DNA from: Streptomyces canus
GTDB taxonomy: Bacteria > Actinomycetota > Actinomycetes > Streptomycetales > Streptomycetaceae
Length of the DNA stretch: 64,000 nt
Reading direction: 5' to 3'
Assembly: GCF_030815415.1 (NCBI RefSeq)
Contig: NZ_JAUSWW010000001.1
Coordinates: 124,001-188,000 of the forward strand
Numbering within the stretch: the stretch's first letter is position 1; each line of letters opens with the position of its first letter. Of the stretch, positions 52,052 through 62,091 are shown one piece after another. The notes below the pieces were generated by a model that saw only the letters and a list, made by a program, of their open reading frames with translations, had not been told where the DNA came from and did no database searches. The translations under genes were made by a program, and so were the position numbers.

Positions 52052-52897
52052 TCACGCTACCGGTGGCGTGCGGAGTTCGTACTCCACCGGACTGAGCATG
52101 CCCAGCGCGGAGTGCCTGCGCTGTCGGTTGTGGAAGATCTCGAGGTATTCGAAGAGGGCGGTGGACAGCTCCATCCGTGTCCGCCACCGCCGACGGTTGA
52201 GCAATTCGACCTGGACCCGGGCCCAGAAGAACTCCATCATCGCGTTGTCCACGCAGTCCCCTATGGAGCCCATTGAGGGCAGCAGGCCGGAGGCGCGGGC
52301 GCGTTCGGTGAATGCCCAGGACCCGAACTGCACGCCGTGATCGGAGTGGATGATGGTGCTGCCCGGGCTCGGGGAGCGGTTGCCGATGGCCATGGCCAGG
52401 GCGTTGGTGGTCAGCGCCGCGGTGGGCGAGGCGTCGATCGACCAGCCCACCACGCGTCGCGAGAACGTGTCCAGGACGACCGCGCAGTACACCTTGCCCT
52501 CGAAGGTGGGGTGTTCGGTGATGTCGGTGACGCACAATTGGTCCCGGGCGTGGCGGGTGAAGTTCCGCTCCACCAGGTCGGCGACGGACGGGGTGACGTG
52601 CTTGGCGCGGGGGCACCGGTTGCCGGGCAGGCCGTGCAGGCCGGCGCGCTGCATCAGCAGCTCCACGGTGCCGTGGCTGACATGGATGCTCAGGCCCAGA
52701 CCGAGCTCGGCGCGCACCCGTCGGGAGCCGTAGGTGCCGCGGGAGGCGGTGTGGATGCCCACGATGGCCTCGGTCAGCCAGGCGTGCTTGACCCGGCGGT
52801 TCGACGGCGGACGGTCCCGCCCGGCGTAGTACCCGGACTCGGCGACGTGCAGCACCCGGCAGGCCAGCTGCACCGGCAGATGCTCACCGGCCATCAC
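52052..52897 (-). CDS. IS3 family transposase OrfB
   Basis: This is a 281-residue DDE integrase-type transposase. It has the HTH_21-like region RVKHAWLTEAIVGIHTASRG, then the catalytic residues in VTDITEHPT (Asp), IIHSDHGVQ (Asp) and MMEFFWARVQVELL (Glu), and ends with RQRRHSALGMLSPVEYE. In this family OrfB is made as an OrfAB fusion by -1 frameshifting; with orfA broken here, transposition from this copy is unlikely. Confidence 0.9.
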   Translation of the reverse strand: MMAGEHLPVQLACRVLHVAESGYYAGRDRPPSNRRVKHAWLTEAIVGIHTASRGTYGSRRVRAELGLGLSIHVSHGTVELLMQRAGLHGLPGNRCPRAKHVTPSVADLVERNFTRHARDQLCVTDITEHPTFEGKVYCAVVLDTFSRRVVGWSIDASPTAALTTNALAMAIGNRSPSPGSTIIHSDHGVQFGSWAFTERARASGLLPSMGSIGDCVDNAMMEFFWARVQVELLNRRRWRTRMELSTALFEYLEIFHNRQRRHSALGMLSPVEYELRTPPVA

Positions 52898-52936
52898 GCG
52901 GATGGCTTCGAACCGCCTTTTGGGGACGTCACCTCA

Positions 52937-53200
52937 CCCAGCAGCACGGCGGTGGATGGCCAACTCGACCTCCAACTCGGCGATGCGCTTGCGAGCCGCA
53001 GCGAGCTCGGACAGGTCGCTGCTGTTCGTACCGGGCAACTGCCCCGTATCGATGAGGCGTTGGCGGCGCCAGACATAGATCGTCTGGTCACTGTGCCGAG
53101 GAGCCGGGCGACCTCGACGACCTTCTTTCCGGATGCGACGAGATCGAGGATGTGCGGCGGACCTCGGGCGGATAGCTGCGGGCAGGACGGCTTCCGAAGG
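52937..53200 (-). pseudogene. IS3 family transposase OrfA, frameshifted
   Basis: The pieces SYPPEVRR, ILDLVASGKKVVEVARLLG and SDQTIYVWRRQRLIDTGQLP with SELAAARKRIAELEVELAI fall in different frames. A single missing base near 53095 explains the second break, and another indel lies near 53155. It is the HTH and leucine-zipper part of OrfA. Confidence 0.7.
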
Positions 53201-53551
53201 CTGCTGGATCGACAATTGTCCAGCAACCCGACTCCATCAGAACCGGGGCATACCACACCGTCGCCGAGGCAGGGCTCACCGCTTGCACCCTGTGGCTGCC
53301 CATCGCGGCTGAACACGTCGAGGAGGCCATGGAGTGGGTCGCAGCCGAGATGGCACCGCGACTCACGCTGGGCCATGACGGCCACTTCACCCCAAGGCCT
53401 CAGTATTCGGACCGCTCGTCCAGGCCGGTGGCAGCGGCGCTGTCGGGTAAGGAAGCGGGGCCGTCGCGGCCCGGGCTGTTCTTCAGATCGTCGGACGCGG
53501 CACAGTACCCTGACCCTCGAACAGACCGGGTCCGGCAACCCGGTCTGATGG

Positions 53552-54210
53552 GGGGGGAACGCGGAGCTCATCGGTCGGGACGATCAGCTGCAGCTGTTGC
53601 GCCGGCTGCTGGCGGAGCCACGGAGCCGCGGTGCTCGTCCGGGGGGCGCCCGGCATCGGGAAGACAGCACTGCTCACCCGGACCCGCCGCCCTCGCCGAG
53701 GAACTCGGCTACCGGGTCCTGCGCACCAGCGGTGTCGAAGCCGAGAGCGACATCCCCTACGCCGGTCTGCAGCTCATCCTGCGGCCACTCGCCACAGGAG
53801 CCGCCGACCTCGCCTCATCGGACCGGCAGGCATTGGACGCCGCTCTCGGACACGCCGAGACCGGTGTACCCGACGTCTTCCTGGTCGGTCTGGCGGTGCT
53901 CAACCTCCTGGCCGACGCCGCCGCGGCCGCACCGGTGCTGGTCCTGGTCGACGATGCCCAGTGGCTCGACGACGCCAGCGCCAGTATCCTTGCCTTCGTG
54001 GCGCGAAGGGTCGGCACGGAGCCGGTGGTGCTGGTGGGAGCCGCCCGCGACGGCTACCGGTCACGGCTCAACTCCGACGAAGTCACCTCCGTATCCCTCA
54101 GTCCGCTCACGGACGCCCAGGCCACGCAGCTCCTGGCGGACCAGGCACCGGAGCTGCGGCCGACCGCGCATCGCCGGCTGCTGGCCGAGGCGGCCGGTAA
54201 CCCGCCGTGG
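53552..54210 (+). pseudogene. LuxR/LAL-type ATPase regulator, 5' fragment with frameshifts
   Basis: The frame ELIGRDDQLQLLRRLLAEP, then LVRGAPGIGKTALLTRT (Walker A), then LAEELGYRVLRTSGVEAESD, IPYAGLQLILRPLATG and VLVLVDDAQWLDDASAS (Walker B) form the ATPase domain of a large ATP-binding LuxR-family regulator. At least two frameshifts lie before 53700. The fragment stops at RRLLAEAAGNP near 54210, where an IS630-like piece begins, so the HTH end is lost. Confidence 0.7.
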
Positions 54211-54435
54211 GCGAACCGGCCGCGCCAGGCACGAACCGTGTCCAGGTGCAGGCCCGTCTCGTGGGCGATGCGCGCGTTGGAGCGCCCCCGTGCCGCGTGC
54301 AGGACGATCTGCGCACGGACCCGCAGCCGGTGCTCGGTCTTGTGGCCGTAGGCCATCTTCTTCAACCGCTTGGGCTCGGTGGCGGTCGGGACTACCGGGC
54401 AGGCCGGGGCAACGGGCATGACAGGCGGGCCGATC
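54197..54435 (-). pseudogene. IS630-family transposase N-terminal fragment
   Basis: The frame reads RLKKMAYGHKTEHRLRVRAQ, IVLHAARGRSNARIAHETGL and HLDTVRAWRGRFAHGGLP, the HTH domain of IS630-type transposases. The catalytic domain is missing. It adjoins the broken LuxR-type gene. Confidence 0.6.
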
Positions 54436-54648
54436 GGGAGAAGTGGAGCACTCCACCCTGTCGTCTGCTGCACCCGCCTCGGCGAGCGAGGTTCGCCACG
54501 CGGCACGGATGGGTGCGCGGATATCCGCCGGGACCGGGCCTGCCGGTCTGCGGGGCTCTATTCGTCGACCTGCTGGTCGGGGCATGACCGATGGTGTGTC
54601 TGACGCAGGTGCGGGTCGCCGGCGGTGAGGCCGGGACTGCCCCGAAGG

Positions 54649-55530
54649 TCAGCGCGCGCGGTCGTCGGCCGGCATGGGGGAAGGGGCCTCGGTGGCCCAG
54701 GCCAACAACATCCGCAGGGCGTCGTGCGATGGGCTGCCCGGCTCGGCGGCATACGTGATCAAGGCCTGATCGGGGTCGTCCGTTGCGCGCAGGGTCTCGT
54801 AGGCCAGTTCCAGGTCGCCCACCACCGGATGGTGGAATCGCTTGGTTCCCGAGGTCTTGTCCTGCACTGGGTGCTCGGCCCACCAGCGACGGAAGTCCTC
54901 GCTCTTCATCGACAGTTCGCCGATCAGGCTCGCCAACCGGGGGTCCTCGGGGTGCCGTCCCGCGTCCAAGTGGAGGTAGGCCACGTTCTCGCGGGCGCAG
55001 GAGGTCCAGTCCGCATACAGTTCCCGGGACGTCTCGTCGAGGAAGGTGATTCGGGCGATGTTGCGCTCGGCTCGGTGCAGGGGCGCGTAGTCGCCGAAGA
55101 GGGCGGCCGCTGCTGTGTTCCAGGCCAGTATGTCCATGCGTCGGCCCATCACCATCGCCGGCATGTCCACCAGATCGTCCAGCAACCGCTGGAGCATGGG
55201 GCGCACGCGTTGCAGCCGGGCCTGGCGCCGGGGAACGTGCCGGGCGGAGGGCTGCGGTCGGGCGAGGCGGTGCAGGTGCCGGGTGGCATCCCCGTCCAGC
55301 CGCAGTGCGCGGGCGAGGGCGTCGAGTACCGCGCCCGAGGGGTTGGGCACGCGGCCCTGTTCCATCCGGGTGTAGTAGTCGACGCTCACCCCAGCGAGCT
55401 GCGCGATCTCCTCGCGGCGCAGGCCCGTGACCCGGCGCTGGCCTCCGAAGTCCGGCAGGGCAACGTCTTCGAGATGCAGGAGGGAGCGGCGGGTGCGGAG
55501 GAACTCGCCCAGGTTGATCGCTGTGCTCAT
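54649..55530 (-). CDS. XRE/MmyB family transcriptional regulator
   Basis: This is a 293-residue regulator. The N-terminal HTH (~5-80) has LGEFLRTRRSLL, RRVTGLRREEIAQLAGVSVD and YYTRMEQGRVPNPS. The C-terminal half is the MmyB-like ligand domain with DILAWNTAAAALFGDYAPL and NIARITFLDE. It starts 70 bp after the stop of an SDR gene on the same strand; a terminator lies between. In Streptomyces this regulator type often controls an adjacent SDR gene, which is the likely role here. Confidence 0.88.
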   Translation of the reverse strand: MSTAINLGEFLRTRRSLLHLEDVALPDFGGQRRVTGLRREEIAQLAGVSVDYYTRMEQGRVPNPSGAVLDALARALRLDGDATRHLHRLARPQPSARHVPRRQARLQRVRPMLQRLLDDLVDMPAMVMGRRMDILAWNTAAAALFGDYAPLHRAERNIARITFLDETSRELYADWTSCARENVAYLHLDAGRHPEDPRLASLIGELSMKSEDFRRWWAEHPVQDKTSGTKRFHHPVVGDLELAYETLRATDDPDQALITYAAEPGSPSHDALRMLLAWATEAPSPMPADDRAR

Positions 55531-55554
55531 ACGACGATTGTCGCTGGTCGTGAT

Positions 55555-55593
55555 GGGTGGCTGCCTGGCCCTGCCGGGGCCAGGCAGCCACCC
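55555..55593 (-). terminator. Perfect 17-bp terminator hairpin
   Basis: Arms 55555-55571 and 55577-55593 are exact complements with a 5-nt loop, 8 bp after the SDR stop. Confidence 0.85.
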
Positions 55594-55600
55594 ACCGCCG

Positions 55601-56395
55601 TCAGGAGGCGGGGATCGCGGTCACCAGACCCCCGTCGACGGCGATGTCCTGGGCGGTGATGTACGACGACCGCGGGGAAAGAAGGAAGGCCACGGCCTCG
55701 GCGACGTCCTGGGCCTGCCCGAGCCGCCTCAGCGGCACCTGGGAACGGATGGCATCGTGCGAGGCAGGGTCCGGGTTGGCGGCATCGAACATCTCGGTGA
55801 CGATGTAGCCCGGGCTGATGGAGTTAACCCGGATGCCCCGCTCGGCGAGATCACTGCCCAGCGTGCGGGCCAGATTGTGGACGGCAGCCTTGGTGGCCGC
55901 ATACACCGGTGCGACGGCCAGACCCCGGTGCAGCGTCCACGAGGCGTTGATCACGATGGAACCGCCACCCGCCGCGTAGAGCAGCGGCAGAACCTTCTGG
56001 ACCGTGAAGAACACCCCCTTGAAGTTAACGTCGACACTGAGATCGAAGTCCTGCTCAGTGACCTCGCCACTGCGCTGGAACACTCCGACCCCGGCATTGG
56101 CAAACACCCCGTCCAGACGCCCGTGGCGTTCACGGATCAGGGCAGCCAAGCGATCGAGATCGGTGAGGCTTGCGGAGTCGGCCCGGACCGTGAACAGACG
56201 GGCACCCTGGTCGGACGCCTTGTCCAATTGTTCGGCTGCGCGGTCGAGCCGGGCATCGTCGCGGCCGGTGATGACGATATGGGCGCCGGCTTCCAGGAGC
56301 AGACGCGAGGCGGCCAGGCCCATCCCGCTGGTTCCGCCGGTGATCAGGACGACACGGTCGTGGAAGCCGGTCACATCACTGTTGCTGTCGGTCAT
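55601..56395 (-). CDS. Short-chain dehydrogenase/reductase
   Basis: This is a 264-residue classical SDR. It has LITGGTSGMGLAASRLL, NAGVG, the catalytic Ser in IVINASWTL and YAATKAAVHNLARTL, and ends with DGGLVTAIPAS. The ATG at 56395 starts 8-10 residues before the cofactor strand, normal for the family. It lies upstream of the XRE/MmyB gene and is probably its target. Substrate unknown. Confidence 0.9.
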   Translation of the reverse strand: MTDSNSDVTGFHDRVVLITGGTSGMGLAASRLLLEAGAHIVITGRDDARLDRAAEQLDKASDQGARLFTVRADSASLTDLDRLAALIRERHGRLDGVFANAGVGVFQRSGEVTEQDFDLSVDVNFKGVFFTVQKVLPLLYAAGGGSIVINASWTLHRGLAVAPVYAATKAAVHNLARTLGSDLAERGIRVNSISPGYIVTEMFDAANPDPASHDAIRSQVPLRRLGQAQDVAEAVAFLLSPRSSYITAQDIAVDGGLVTAIPAS

Positions 56396-56741
56396 GACCA
56401 CAGCTTCGCCACCAGCCTTCGGGCCAACCAGGCCCAGATCAACCTGGGTATCCCAGAACCCCCCTTCTGCGGGCAGCCGAAACAGCCTCCACCACACCGC
56501 CCTGGACGTCCAACGATGCGACACCCGCCGCACCGGCCTCATGTCAACCCCCGAAGGACTTCCGGAGCCAACCACTTAGCCAGAGCAGTTACGTCCGCTT
56601 TTGAAAGATGACCTGGTCGGATTCGGGCTGGCGAAGTTGCCCGGCCGCTTAGATGCGGCTTCACCCCAAGGGCTGCTCGGAGCGACTGCTCCGAGCAGCC
56701 CGTTGTGCTCGGGTCTCTCAATCCTGCCTTCGGGCGCCGTT
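56396..56741. other. Intergenic region upstream of SDR gene
   Basis: This 346-bp stretch before the IS701-like element contains a 14-bp hairpin (56670-56701) and presumably the SDR promoter. No gene is supported. Confidence 0.5.
56670..56701. terminator. Perfect 14-bp hairpin
   Basis: Arms 56670-56683 and 56688-56701 are exact complements with loop GACT. It lies outside the IS701-like element and has no adjacent upstream gene, so the gene it once served may be gone. Confidence 0.55.
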
Positions 56742-58282
56742 TACCGGTAGTTCGTTGAATCCGGTGGTGGTGCGGGTTGACGGTAGGCCAGGTTGGTCGT
56801 AGGCCGGTGGTAGGAGTCAACTGCCTGGCTGGGGGCTGAAGATGACCGCTCGCCGTCCGTGTCCGCCCGCGCCGGGGCCGTTGGAGGAGTACGCGGCCCG
56901 GTTCGACGACCTCTTCTTCAGCCTGGCCCAGCGGCGAGGGTTTCGCGAGTACCTGACCGGGCTGCTGGCGCCGCGGGAGCGGAACAAGACGATCACCTGC
57001 CTGGCGGGGGCGGAGCCGCTGACCGGGGCGGGCATGCCGGGGGTGCAGCGGCTGCAGTTCTTCCTGTCCGAGTCGCCGTGGGAGGTCGAGCGGGTCAACG
57101 ACCGGCGGCTTGAGCTGCTGCGCGAGGAGCCGGCGACGGCTCCGCACGACGGCGGGGTGATCGTGATCGACGATTCCGGGGACCGCAAGGACGGCACGGC
57201 GACCGCGAACGTGGGCCGGCAGTGGCTGGGCCGTTGGGAAAGACCGACAACGGCATCGTCACGGTGACCACGGTATGGACCGACGGCCGCGTATATTACC
57301 CGCTGCACGCCAGTCCTTACACCCCCGCCCACCACTTCGCCCGCGGCCGCTCCGACCCGGCCTTCCGTACGAAACCGCAACTGTCCGCTGCCCTCGCGGC
57401 CCGGGGCAAGGAGGCGGGCTTCGGCTGCCGGGCGGTGGTTGCCGACTGCGCCTACTCCGTCAGCGACGACTGGTACCTCGCTCTGCGCGAGGCCGGCCTG
57501 GCCTATATGGTCGCGCTCAAGCCGCACCGCGGCACCTGGGCCCGAGCCGACCAGCCGCACACCCCCATCGAAGCAGCCCACGCCCTGGCCTGGCACGATG
57601 CCAGGCGTCCCGGCGAGTGGACACCCGTGGAGCGTCACTTCCGTGACGGGCACACCGAGACCTGGTGGGCCGCCGATGCCCACTTGAGTGGCTACGGTCC
57701 CGGCTCACGCTGCCGTCTGGTCGTGGCCACCACCGACCCGGCCGCCCTGCCGGAGAAGGCCACCTGGTACCTGGCCACCAACCTGCCCCACCCCGACGCA
57801 CCCCACGCCGCCACCGGCTCGCACCCGCCGGCCGACCTCGCCGAAATCGTCCGCCTCTACGGCCTGCAGCCCTGGATCGAGCAGAGCTACAAACAGATCA
57901 AGGACGAACTCGGCTGGGCCGACTTCCAAGTCCGCTCCGACCGTGCCATCCGCCGCCACCAGACCCTGGTCAACTGCGCCTTCTCCTTCTGCTGGGACCA
58001 GTGGTTCACCCCATCCGGACCCCTGGATCCCATCGCACCGGACCCGTGCCCCGACGACCGGCCAGAGAGGGGGACCAAGCGAACCCCACCCACCCCAACT
58101 GCCCTGCTGGCCCAGGGCATTACGTTCAGTCCGCGCATGGCTCACCCCCGCCACCACCCTGAACCGATGGTGGCGAGCCTGGACGGACAAAGACCCACCC
58201 GCCGAGCTCCAGGCCCTGATCCACGCGGTCACCAACAGACACGGCATTGACCTCTACCGCCGCATTTAACGAACTACCGGTA
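56742..58282 (+). mobile_element. IS701-like insertion sequence, inactive
   Basis: The ends carry imperfect inverted repeats, TACCGGTAGTTCGTT at 56742-56756 and its complement at 58268-58282, with similarity continuing a few bases inward. The single transposase gene inside is frameshifted twice. No clear target duplication is seen. The right end touches a fragment of another transposase gene. Confidence 0.75.
56842..58269 (+). pseudogene. IS701-family transposase with two frameshifts
   Basis: The frame starts RPCPPAPGPLEEYAARFDDL and has the DDE Asp region GGVIVIDDSGDRKDG. Near 57230 it shifts to GKTDNGIVTVTTVWTDGRVY, continues through CRAVVADCAYSVSDDWYLAL and WIEQSYKQIKDELGWADFQV, and near 58125 shifts back to RAWLTPATTLNRWWRAWTD, ending GIDLYRRI. 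The first break needs one extra base after GGCCGT. It is non-functional as it stands. Confidence 0.8.
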
Positions 58283-58357
58283 GTCGAGCCGGTGATCACC
58301 CCGTGGAAGGACCGGCACCGCTCGGTCAGCAGCCACCAGGGCGCCTACGGCATGCGG
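58280..58357 (+). pseudogene. IS5-family transposase N-terminal fragment
   Basis: The frame reads VEPVITPWKDRHRSVSSHQG and AYGMR, like the start of IS5-type transposases. It begins at the end of the IS701-like element and is lost after about 26 codons. Confidence 0.45.
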
Positions 58358-58366
58358 GAAGGTCGA

Positions 58367-58610
58367 TCACGTTCTCACCTCGGTGATCGCGTCCGCGATC
58401 AGGACGGGCAAGTGGTTGATCGCACGTTCCAGAAGCCGCTTGATCGGGACCGCGTGCTGGCTGCTGTCGACGTTGATGAGCGTGCCCCGGGTCGCGGGTT
58501 TGTAGCGGGAGAGCATGGACAGCGCGTACAGGACCGCCCACCAGGCCATCAGCGGGTGTAGCTCCCGCTTCATCGGCGGCAGGACGGGCAGGAAGTACCG
58601 GTCCCGGTGT
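58367..58610 (-). pseudogene. YaaC-like protein, 3' fragment
   Basis: The minus-strand frame reads HPLMAWWAVLYALSMLSRYK, then IKRLLERAINHLPVLIADAI and a stop at 58367, the C-terminal end of YaaC-family proteins. The upstream part is missing. The remaining bases up to the GH74 gene hold nothing recognisable. Confidence 0.5.
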
Positions 58611-58915
58611 AACTGCGGGTCATGCCCCGCAGGTGGGCCAGTCCTTCGGCTCTGGTTGCATTCCCGTCGAATCCCGTCCGCGACCGCGCGGACAACGCGC
58701 GTGGATGATGGTGCCGCCTGGCCGAGGCCGTCGATGTCGAGGGCACCAACGCCATCGTGAACGTTGGTCGACGTCCACCTCACCACGGAGTGACCTGAAA
58801 AAGTTCCCGGCTCACGGCAACCGTGTGAGGGGTCTGCGACGACAAGGGAACGGGTCCGGCCAGTTCCGGTGGCCGGCTTCCTCCAGTGACAGCATGCAAG
58901 GAGCACCTCACCCCC

Positions 58916-61105
58916 ATGAACAACCCCACGAACGGCGGGCGCCGCGGGCGTCATCGCCGCCGCTGGACCGCCACCGTTGTACTGCTCGGTGTGCCCGCCG
59001 CCGTCGTGCCGTACCTCGTGTTCACGCAGGACGACTCGCAGGCCAGCAGTGCGCAGACCACGCTCGCGGCCGGGCCGTACAGGTGGAAGAACGCCCAGGT
59101 GGTGGGTGGCGGTTATGTCACCGGGCTGGTGTTCAACCTGCGCGAGAAGGGGCTGCTGTACGCCCGTACCGACATGGGCGGCGCCTACCGCTGGGACACC
59201 GCGGCCGAGCAGTGGATCCCGTTGACCGACTGGATCGGCGAGAAGGACTGGAACCTGCTGGGCATCGACTCGGTGGCCACCGACCCCGTCGACCCCAAGC
59301 GGCTCTACCTCGGAGCGGGCACCTACACCAACGACTGGGCCGGCAACGGCGCGATCCTGCGCTCCACCGACAAGGGCCGCACCTTCAAGCGCACCAACCT
59401 GCCCTTCAAGGCGGGCGGCAACGAGGACGGCCGCGGGGCGGGCGAGCGGCTGGTGGTCGACCCCGCGAACAACGCCAACCTGCTCCTCGGCACCCGCAAG
59501 AACGGCCTGTGGCGCAGCGCCGACCACGGCGTCACATGGCGCCAGGTCTCCTCGTTCCCCGTCAAGGACGGGGCGAGCAGCGGCGCGGGCATCTCCTTCG
59601 TGACGTACGGCCCGGCCGGCAGCAAGACCATCTACGTCGGGGTCGGCGACAGGTCCACCTCCCTGTACCGCTCCACCGACGGCGGCGGCACCTGGCAAGC
59701 CGTTGCCGGGCAGCCCACCGGCCAGCTGCCGCAGCACGGCGTGCTCGCCGGTGACGGCTCGCTGTACCTGACGTACACCGACCACCTCGGACCCAACGGC
59801 GTGACGGCGGGTTCGGTGTGGAAGTACACGCCGGGCAGCGGAGCGTGGAACAACATCTCCCCGTCCCAGGGCAGTTACGGGTTCTCCGGTCTGGCCGTCG
59901 ACCCGCGCAAGCCGTCCACGGTGATGGTCACCACCCTCGACCGCTGGTGGCCCCAGGACGAGATCTACCGCAGCACCGACGGCGGCAAGAGCTGGAAGGC
60001 ACTGGCCGACAAGTCGGTGCGCAACGCCTCCGCCGCTCCGTACGTCGGCACGCACACCGGGCACTGGATGACCGCCCTGGCCATCGATCCCTTCAACTCC
60101 GGGCACGTGCTGTACGGCACCGGCAACGGCATCCTGCGCAGCAAGGACGCCAATGCCTCCGACAGCGGCGGCACCAGCCACTGGAGCATGGGCGCCCGAG
60201 GGCTGGAGGAGACCGCGCTGCTGGACGCGATCGCCCCGCCCGGCGGCGCCACCGTCATCACCTCCATGGGCGACCAGGGCGGCTTCCGGCACGACTCCCT
60301 GACCAAGGTGCCCTCCGGGCGGCTGAAGAACCCGCTGATGACCAACAGCACCGACATCGACTTCGCCCAGTCCAAGCCGGCGCTGATGGTCCGCGTCGGC
60401 CGCGGCGGCGCGCAGGACGGCGCCTACTCCACCGACGGCGGCCGCAGCTGGCACGGCTTCAAGGCGGAGCCGGTGGCCAGTGCCCAGGACGGGCATGTCG
60501 CGTTCGCGGCGGACGGCTCCGCCATCGTCTGGACCCAGGCCGGTCAGGCCCCGTACCGCTCGACCGACAAGGGAGCGAGCTGGTCCAGGGTCAACGGCCT
60601 GGACACCGACGCGGTGGTCGTCGCCGACCGCTCCTCAGCGAGGACCTTCTACTCACTGTCCGGCGGCACGCTCTACGCCAGCACCGACGGCGGCGCGACC
60701 TTCACCGCCCGCGCCGGCAACCTGCCCGGCGGCAAGCTCACCGCCGTCCCCGGCATCGCCGGTGACCTGTGGATCGCCGGCGGCGACAAGGGGCTGCTGC
60801 ATTCCACCGACGGCGGCCGTACCTTCACCACGCTCAAGACGGTGCAGTCCGCCTCCGCCCTCGGCTTCGGCAAGGCCAAGCCGGGCGCCAACTACCAGGC
60901 CCTGTACCTGATCGGCACCGTCAAGAACGTCACCGGCGTCTTCCGCTCCACCGACAAGGGCGCCACCTGGCTCCGCGTCAACGACAAGGCCCACCAGTGG
61001 GGCGCCATCGGCAGCGTCGGCGTCATCACCGGCGACCCCGACACCTACGGCCGCGTCTACGTCGGCACCAACGGACGCGGCCTCCAGTACGGCGACCCGT
61101 CCTGA
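58916..61105 (+). CDS. Secreted GH74 xyloglucanase-like protein
   Basis: This is a 729-residue GH74 enzyme. The ATG at 58916 has AAGGAG at slightly long spacing and starts a basic N-terminus and signal (RRRWTATVVLLGVPAAVVPY). The mature part is two seven-bladed propellers built from BNR repeats such as STDGGGTWQ and STDKGATWL. The N-terminal WKNAQVVGGGYVTGLVF and ARTDMGGAYRWD hold the first catalytic Asp of GH74. No CBM is attached. It cuts xyloglucan backbones and would complement the fucosidases at 28-32 kb. It stands between decayed mobile elements. Confidence 0.92.
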   Translation: MNNPTNGGRRGRHRRRWTATVVLLGVPAAVVPYLVFTQDDSQASSAQTTLAAGPYRWKNAQVVGGGYVTGLVFNLREKGLLYARTDMGGAYRWDTAAEQWIPLTDWIGEKDWNLLGIDSVATDPVDPKRLYLGAGTYTNDWAGNGAILRSTDKGRTFKRTNLPFKAGGNEDGRGAGERLVVDPANNANLLLGTRKNGLWRSADHGVTWRQVSSFPVKDGASSGAGISFVTYGPAGSKTIYVGVGDRSTSLYRSTDGGGTWQAVAGQPTGQLPQHGVLAGDGSLYLTYTDHLGPNGVTAGSVWKYTPGSGAWNNISPSQGSYGFSGLAVDPRKPSTVMVTTLDRWWPQDEIYRSTDGGKSWKALADKSVRNASAAPYVGTHTGHWMTALAIDPFNSGHVLYGTGNGILRSKDANASDSGGTSHWSMGARGLEETALLDAIAPPGGATVITSMGDQGGFRHDSLTKVPSGRLKNPLMTNSTDIDFAQSKPALMVRVGRGGAQDGAYSTDGGRSWHGFKAEPVASAQDGHVAFAADGSAIVWTQAGQAPYRSTDKGASWSRVNGLDTDAVVVADRSSARTFYSLSGGTLYASTDGGATFTARAGNLPGGKLTAVPGIAGDLWIAGGDKGLLHSTDGGRTFTTLKTVQSASALGFGKAKPGANYQALYLIGTVKNVTGVFRSTDKGATWLRVNDKAHQWGAIGSVGVITGDPDTYGRVYVGTNGRGLQYGDPS

Positions 61106-61118
61106 CCCACACACCCGA

Positions 61119-61152
61119 GCGGGGCCGCAGCCACAACGGCCTGCGGCCCCGC
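61119..61152 (+). terminator. Terminator after GH74 gene
   Basis: Arms 61119-61130 and 61141-61152 form a perfect 12-bp GC-rich stem, 14 bp after the stop. Confidence 0.8.
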
Positions 61153-61179
61153 CAAGGCAGAGGGGAAAGCGCTGTCCCA

Positions 61180-61560
61180 GCGATCCCGCACGGTGATCCA
61201 CTGGGCGATGGCTAACAAAATGTCCCGCGACGAGCCGGCGGTGCTGCATCAGCCGGCCGAAGGCCCTCGGCCGGGCCCGTTGCACGGCTTCGACGTCGAT
61301 GCCGTAGTTGGCACCGTGATTGAAGATGCTGTTCTGGTAGCCGCCGTCGGACCAGACCTTGGTGACCCTGGGATGGTGTGCCGCCAGGTCGCCGAGCAGA
61401 CGCTTTCCGCCGATAGTCTCGTGGACGTTCGCGGCGGTCACCAGGACGGCCAGGACCAGGCCGAGGGTGTCGGTGCTCAGGTGCCGTTTGCGGCCCTTGA
61501 TTTTCTTGCCGGCGTCGATGCCGCGGTGGGCTGTGTGCTGCGGCCGTTCGCGCGACGGCT
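61180..61560 (-). pseudogene. IS5-family transposase C-terminal remnant
   Basis: The frame reads GIDAGKKIKGRKRHLSTDTL, GLVLAVLVTAANVHETIGGK and VTKVWSDGGYQNSIF, the catalytic core of IS5-type transposases. The N-terminal half is gone and the C-terminal end (HRRLV onward) is out of frame. Confidence 0.65.
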
Positions 61561-61613
61561 CTTGTCGCGTAACAAAGTGCAGCCGCTCACCCGGCGGCGC
61601 AGCGGCGGGTACC

Positions 61614-62091
61614 TCAGCCCCACAGTTTGCGGGTGAACTCCTTCGCCCACTCCACCCGCTCCTGGTGCGGACCGTGGGGCACGCACGGGGAGTGCGGGCC
61701 GGCCTCGCACTTTGGGCAAGTGACCTCTCTCGCATGCCAGGTCCGCGCCGCCGAGGTTGCGGGTTCCTGTGTTTCCTGCTCTCTCCTGTGCGGCCGGGGA
61801 GGCCTGGGTTCGGCCCGGGCAGGCGGCGGGGGCACGACGTCGACGGCCTGCTGCTGGCGTTCGTTGCGGGCGACCTTCTGCTTTCTCGCCGGGGCCAATG
61901 CGGTCGTCGCTCTGCAGGACGCGGCGCAGGCGTTCGTCGTGGGGAAGCTGTCGCTTCTCGCTGGGGCCGACGCGATCGTCGTTGTGGCACAGTTTGCCCG
62001 GTTCGGCGTGGCATCGCGGGCACGTCATTCGGTACCAGTCGCCGCGTGGCACCTGGTGGTGCAGCCGGGCCGCGGTCTTCTTGCCCGGCAC
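61614..62091 (-). pseudogene. Two-repeat zinc-finger protein, frameshifted
   Basis: One frame encodes WYRMTCPRCHAEPGKLCHND with PHDERLRRVL; a second frame, after a shift near 61890, encodes EVTCPKCEAGPHSPC and EWAKEFTRKLWG. The two halves look like copies of one CPxC-x(4-6)-C finger found in small actinobacterial and phage proteins. The start is uncertain (GTG at 62091 or ATG at 62028). Confidence 0.5.

Larger units (their letters stand above)
52052..53210 (-). mobile_element. IS3 family insertion sequence, orfA decayed
   Basis: A complete-looking orfB (52052-52897) is preceded by an orfA with frameshifts. I could not fix the terminal repeats with confidence, so these limits cover the coding part only. 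It lies between the LAETG gene and a broken LuxR-type gene. Confidence 0.75.

Noticed and set aside
53220..53460. Plus-strand frame AYHTVAEAGLTACTLWLPIA considered as a gene fragment
   Set aside because: It reads like real protein over about 50 codons but I cannot place it in any family, and it has no start and soon loses character.
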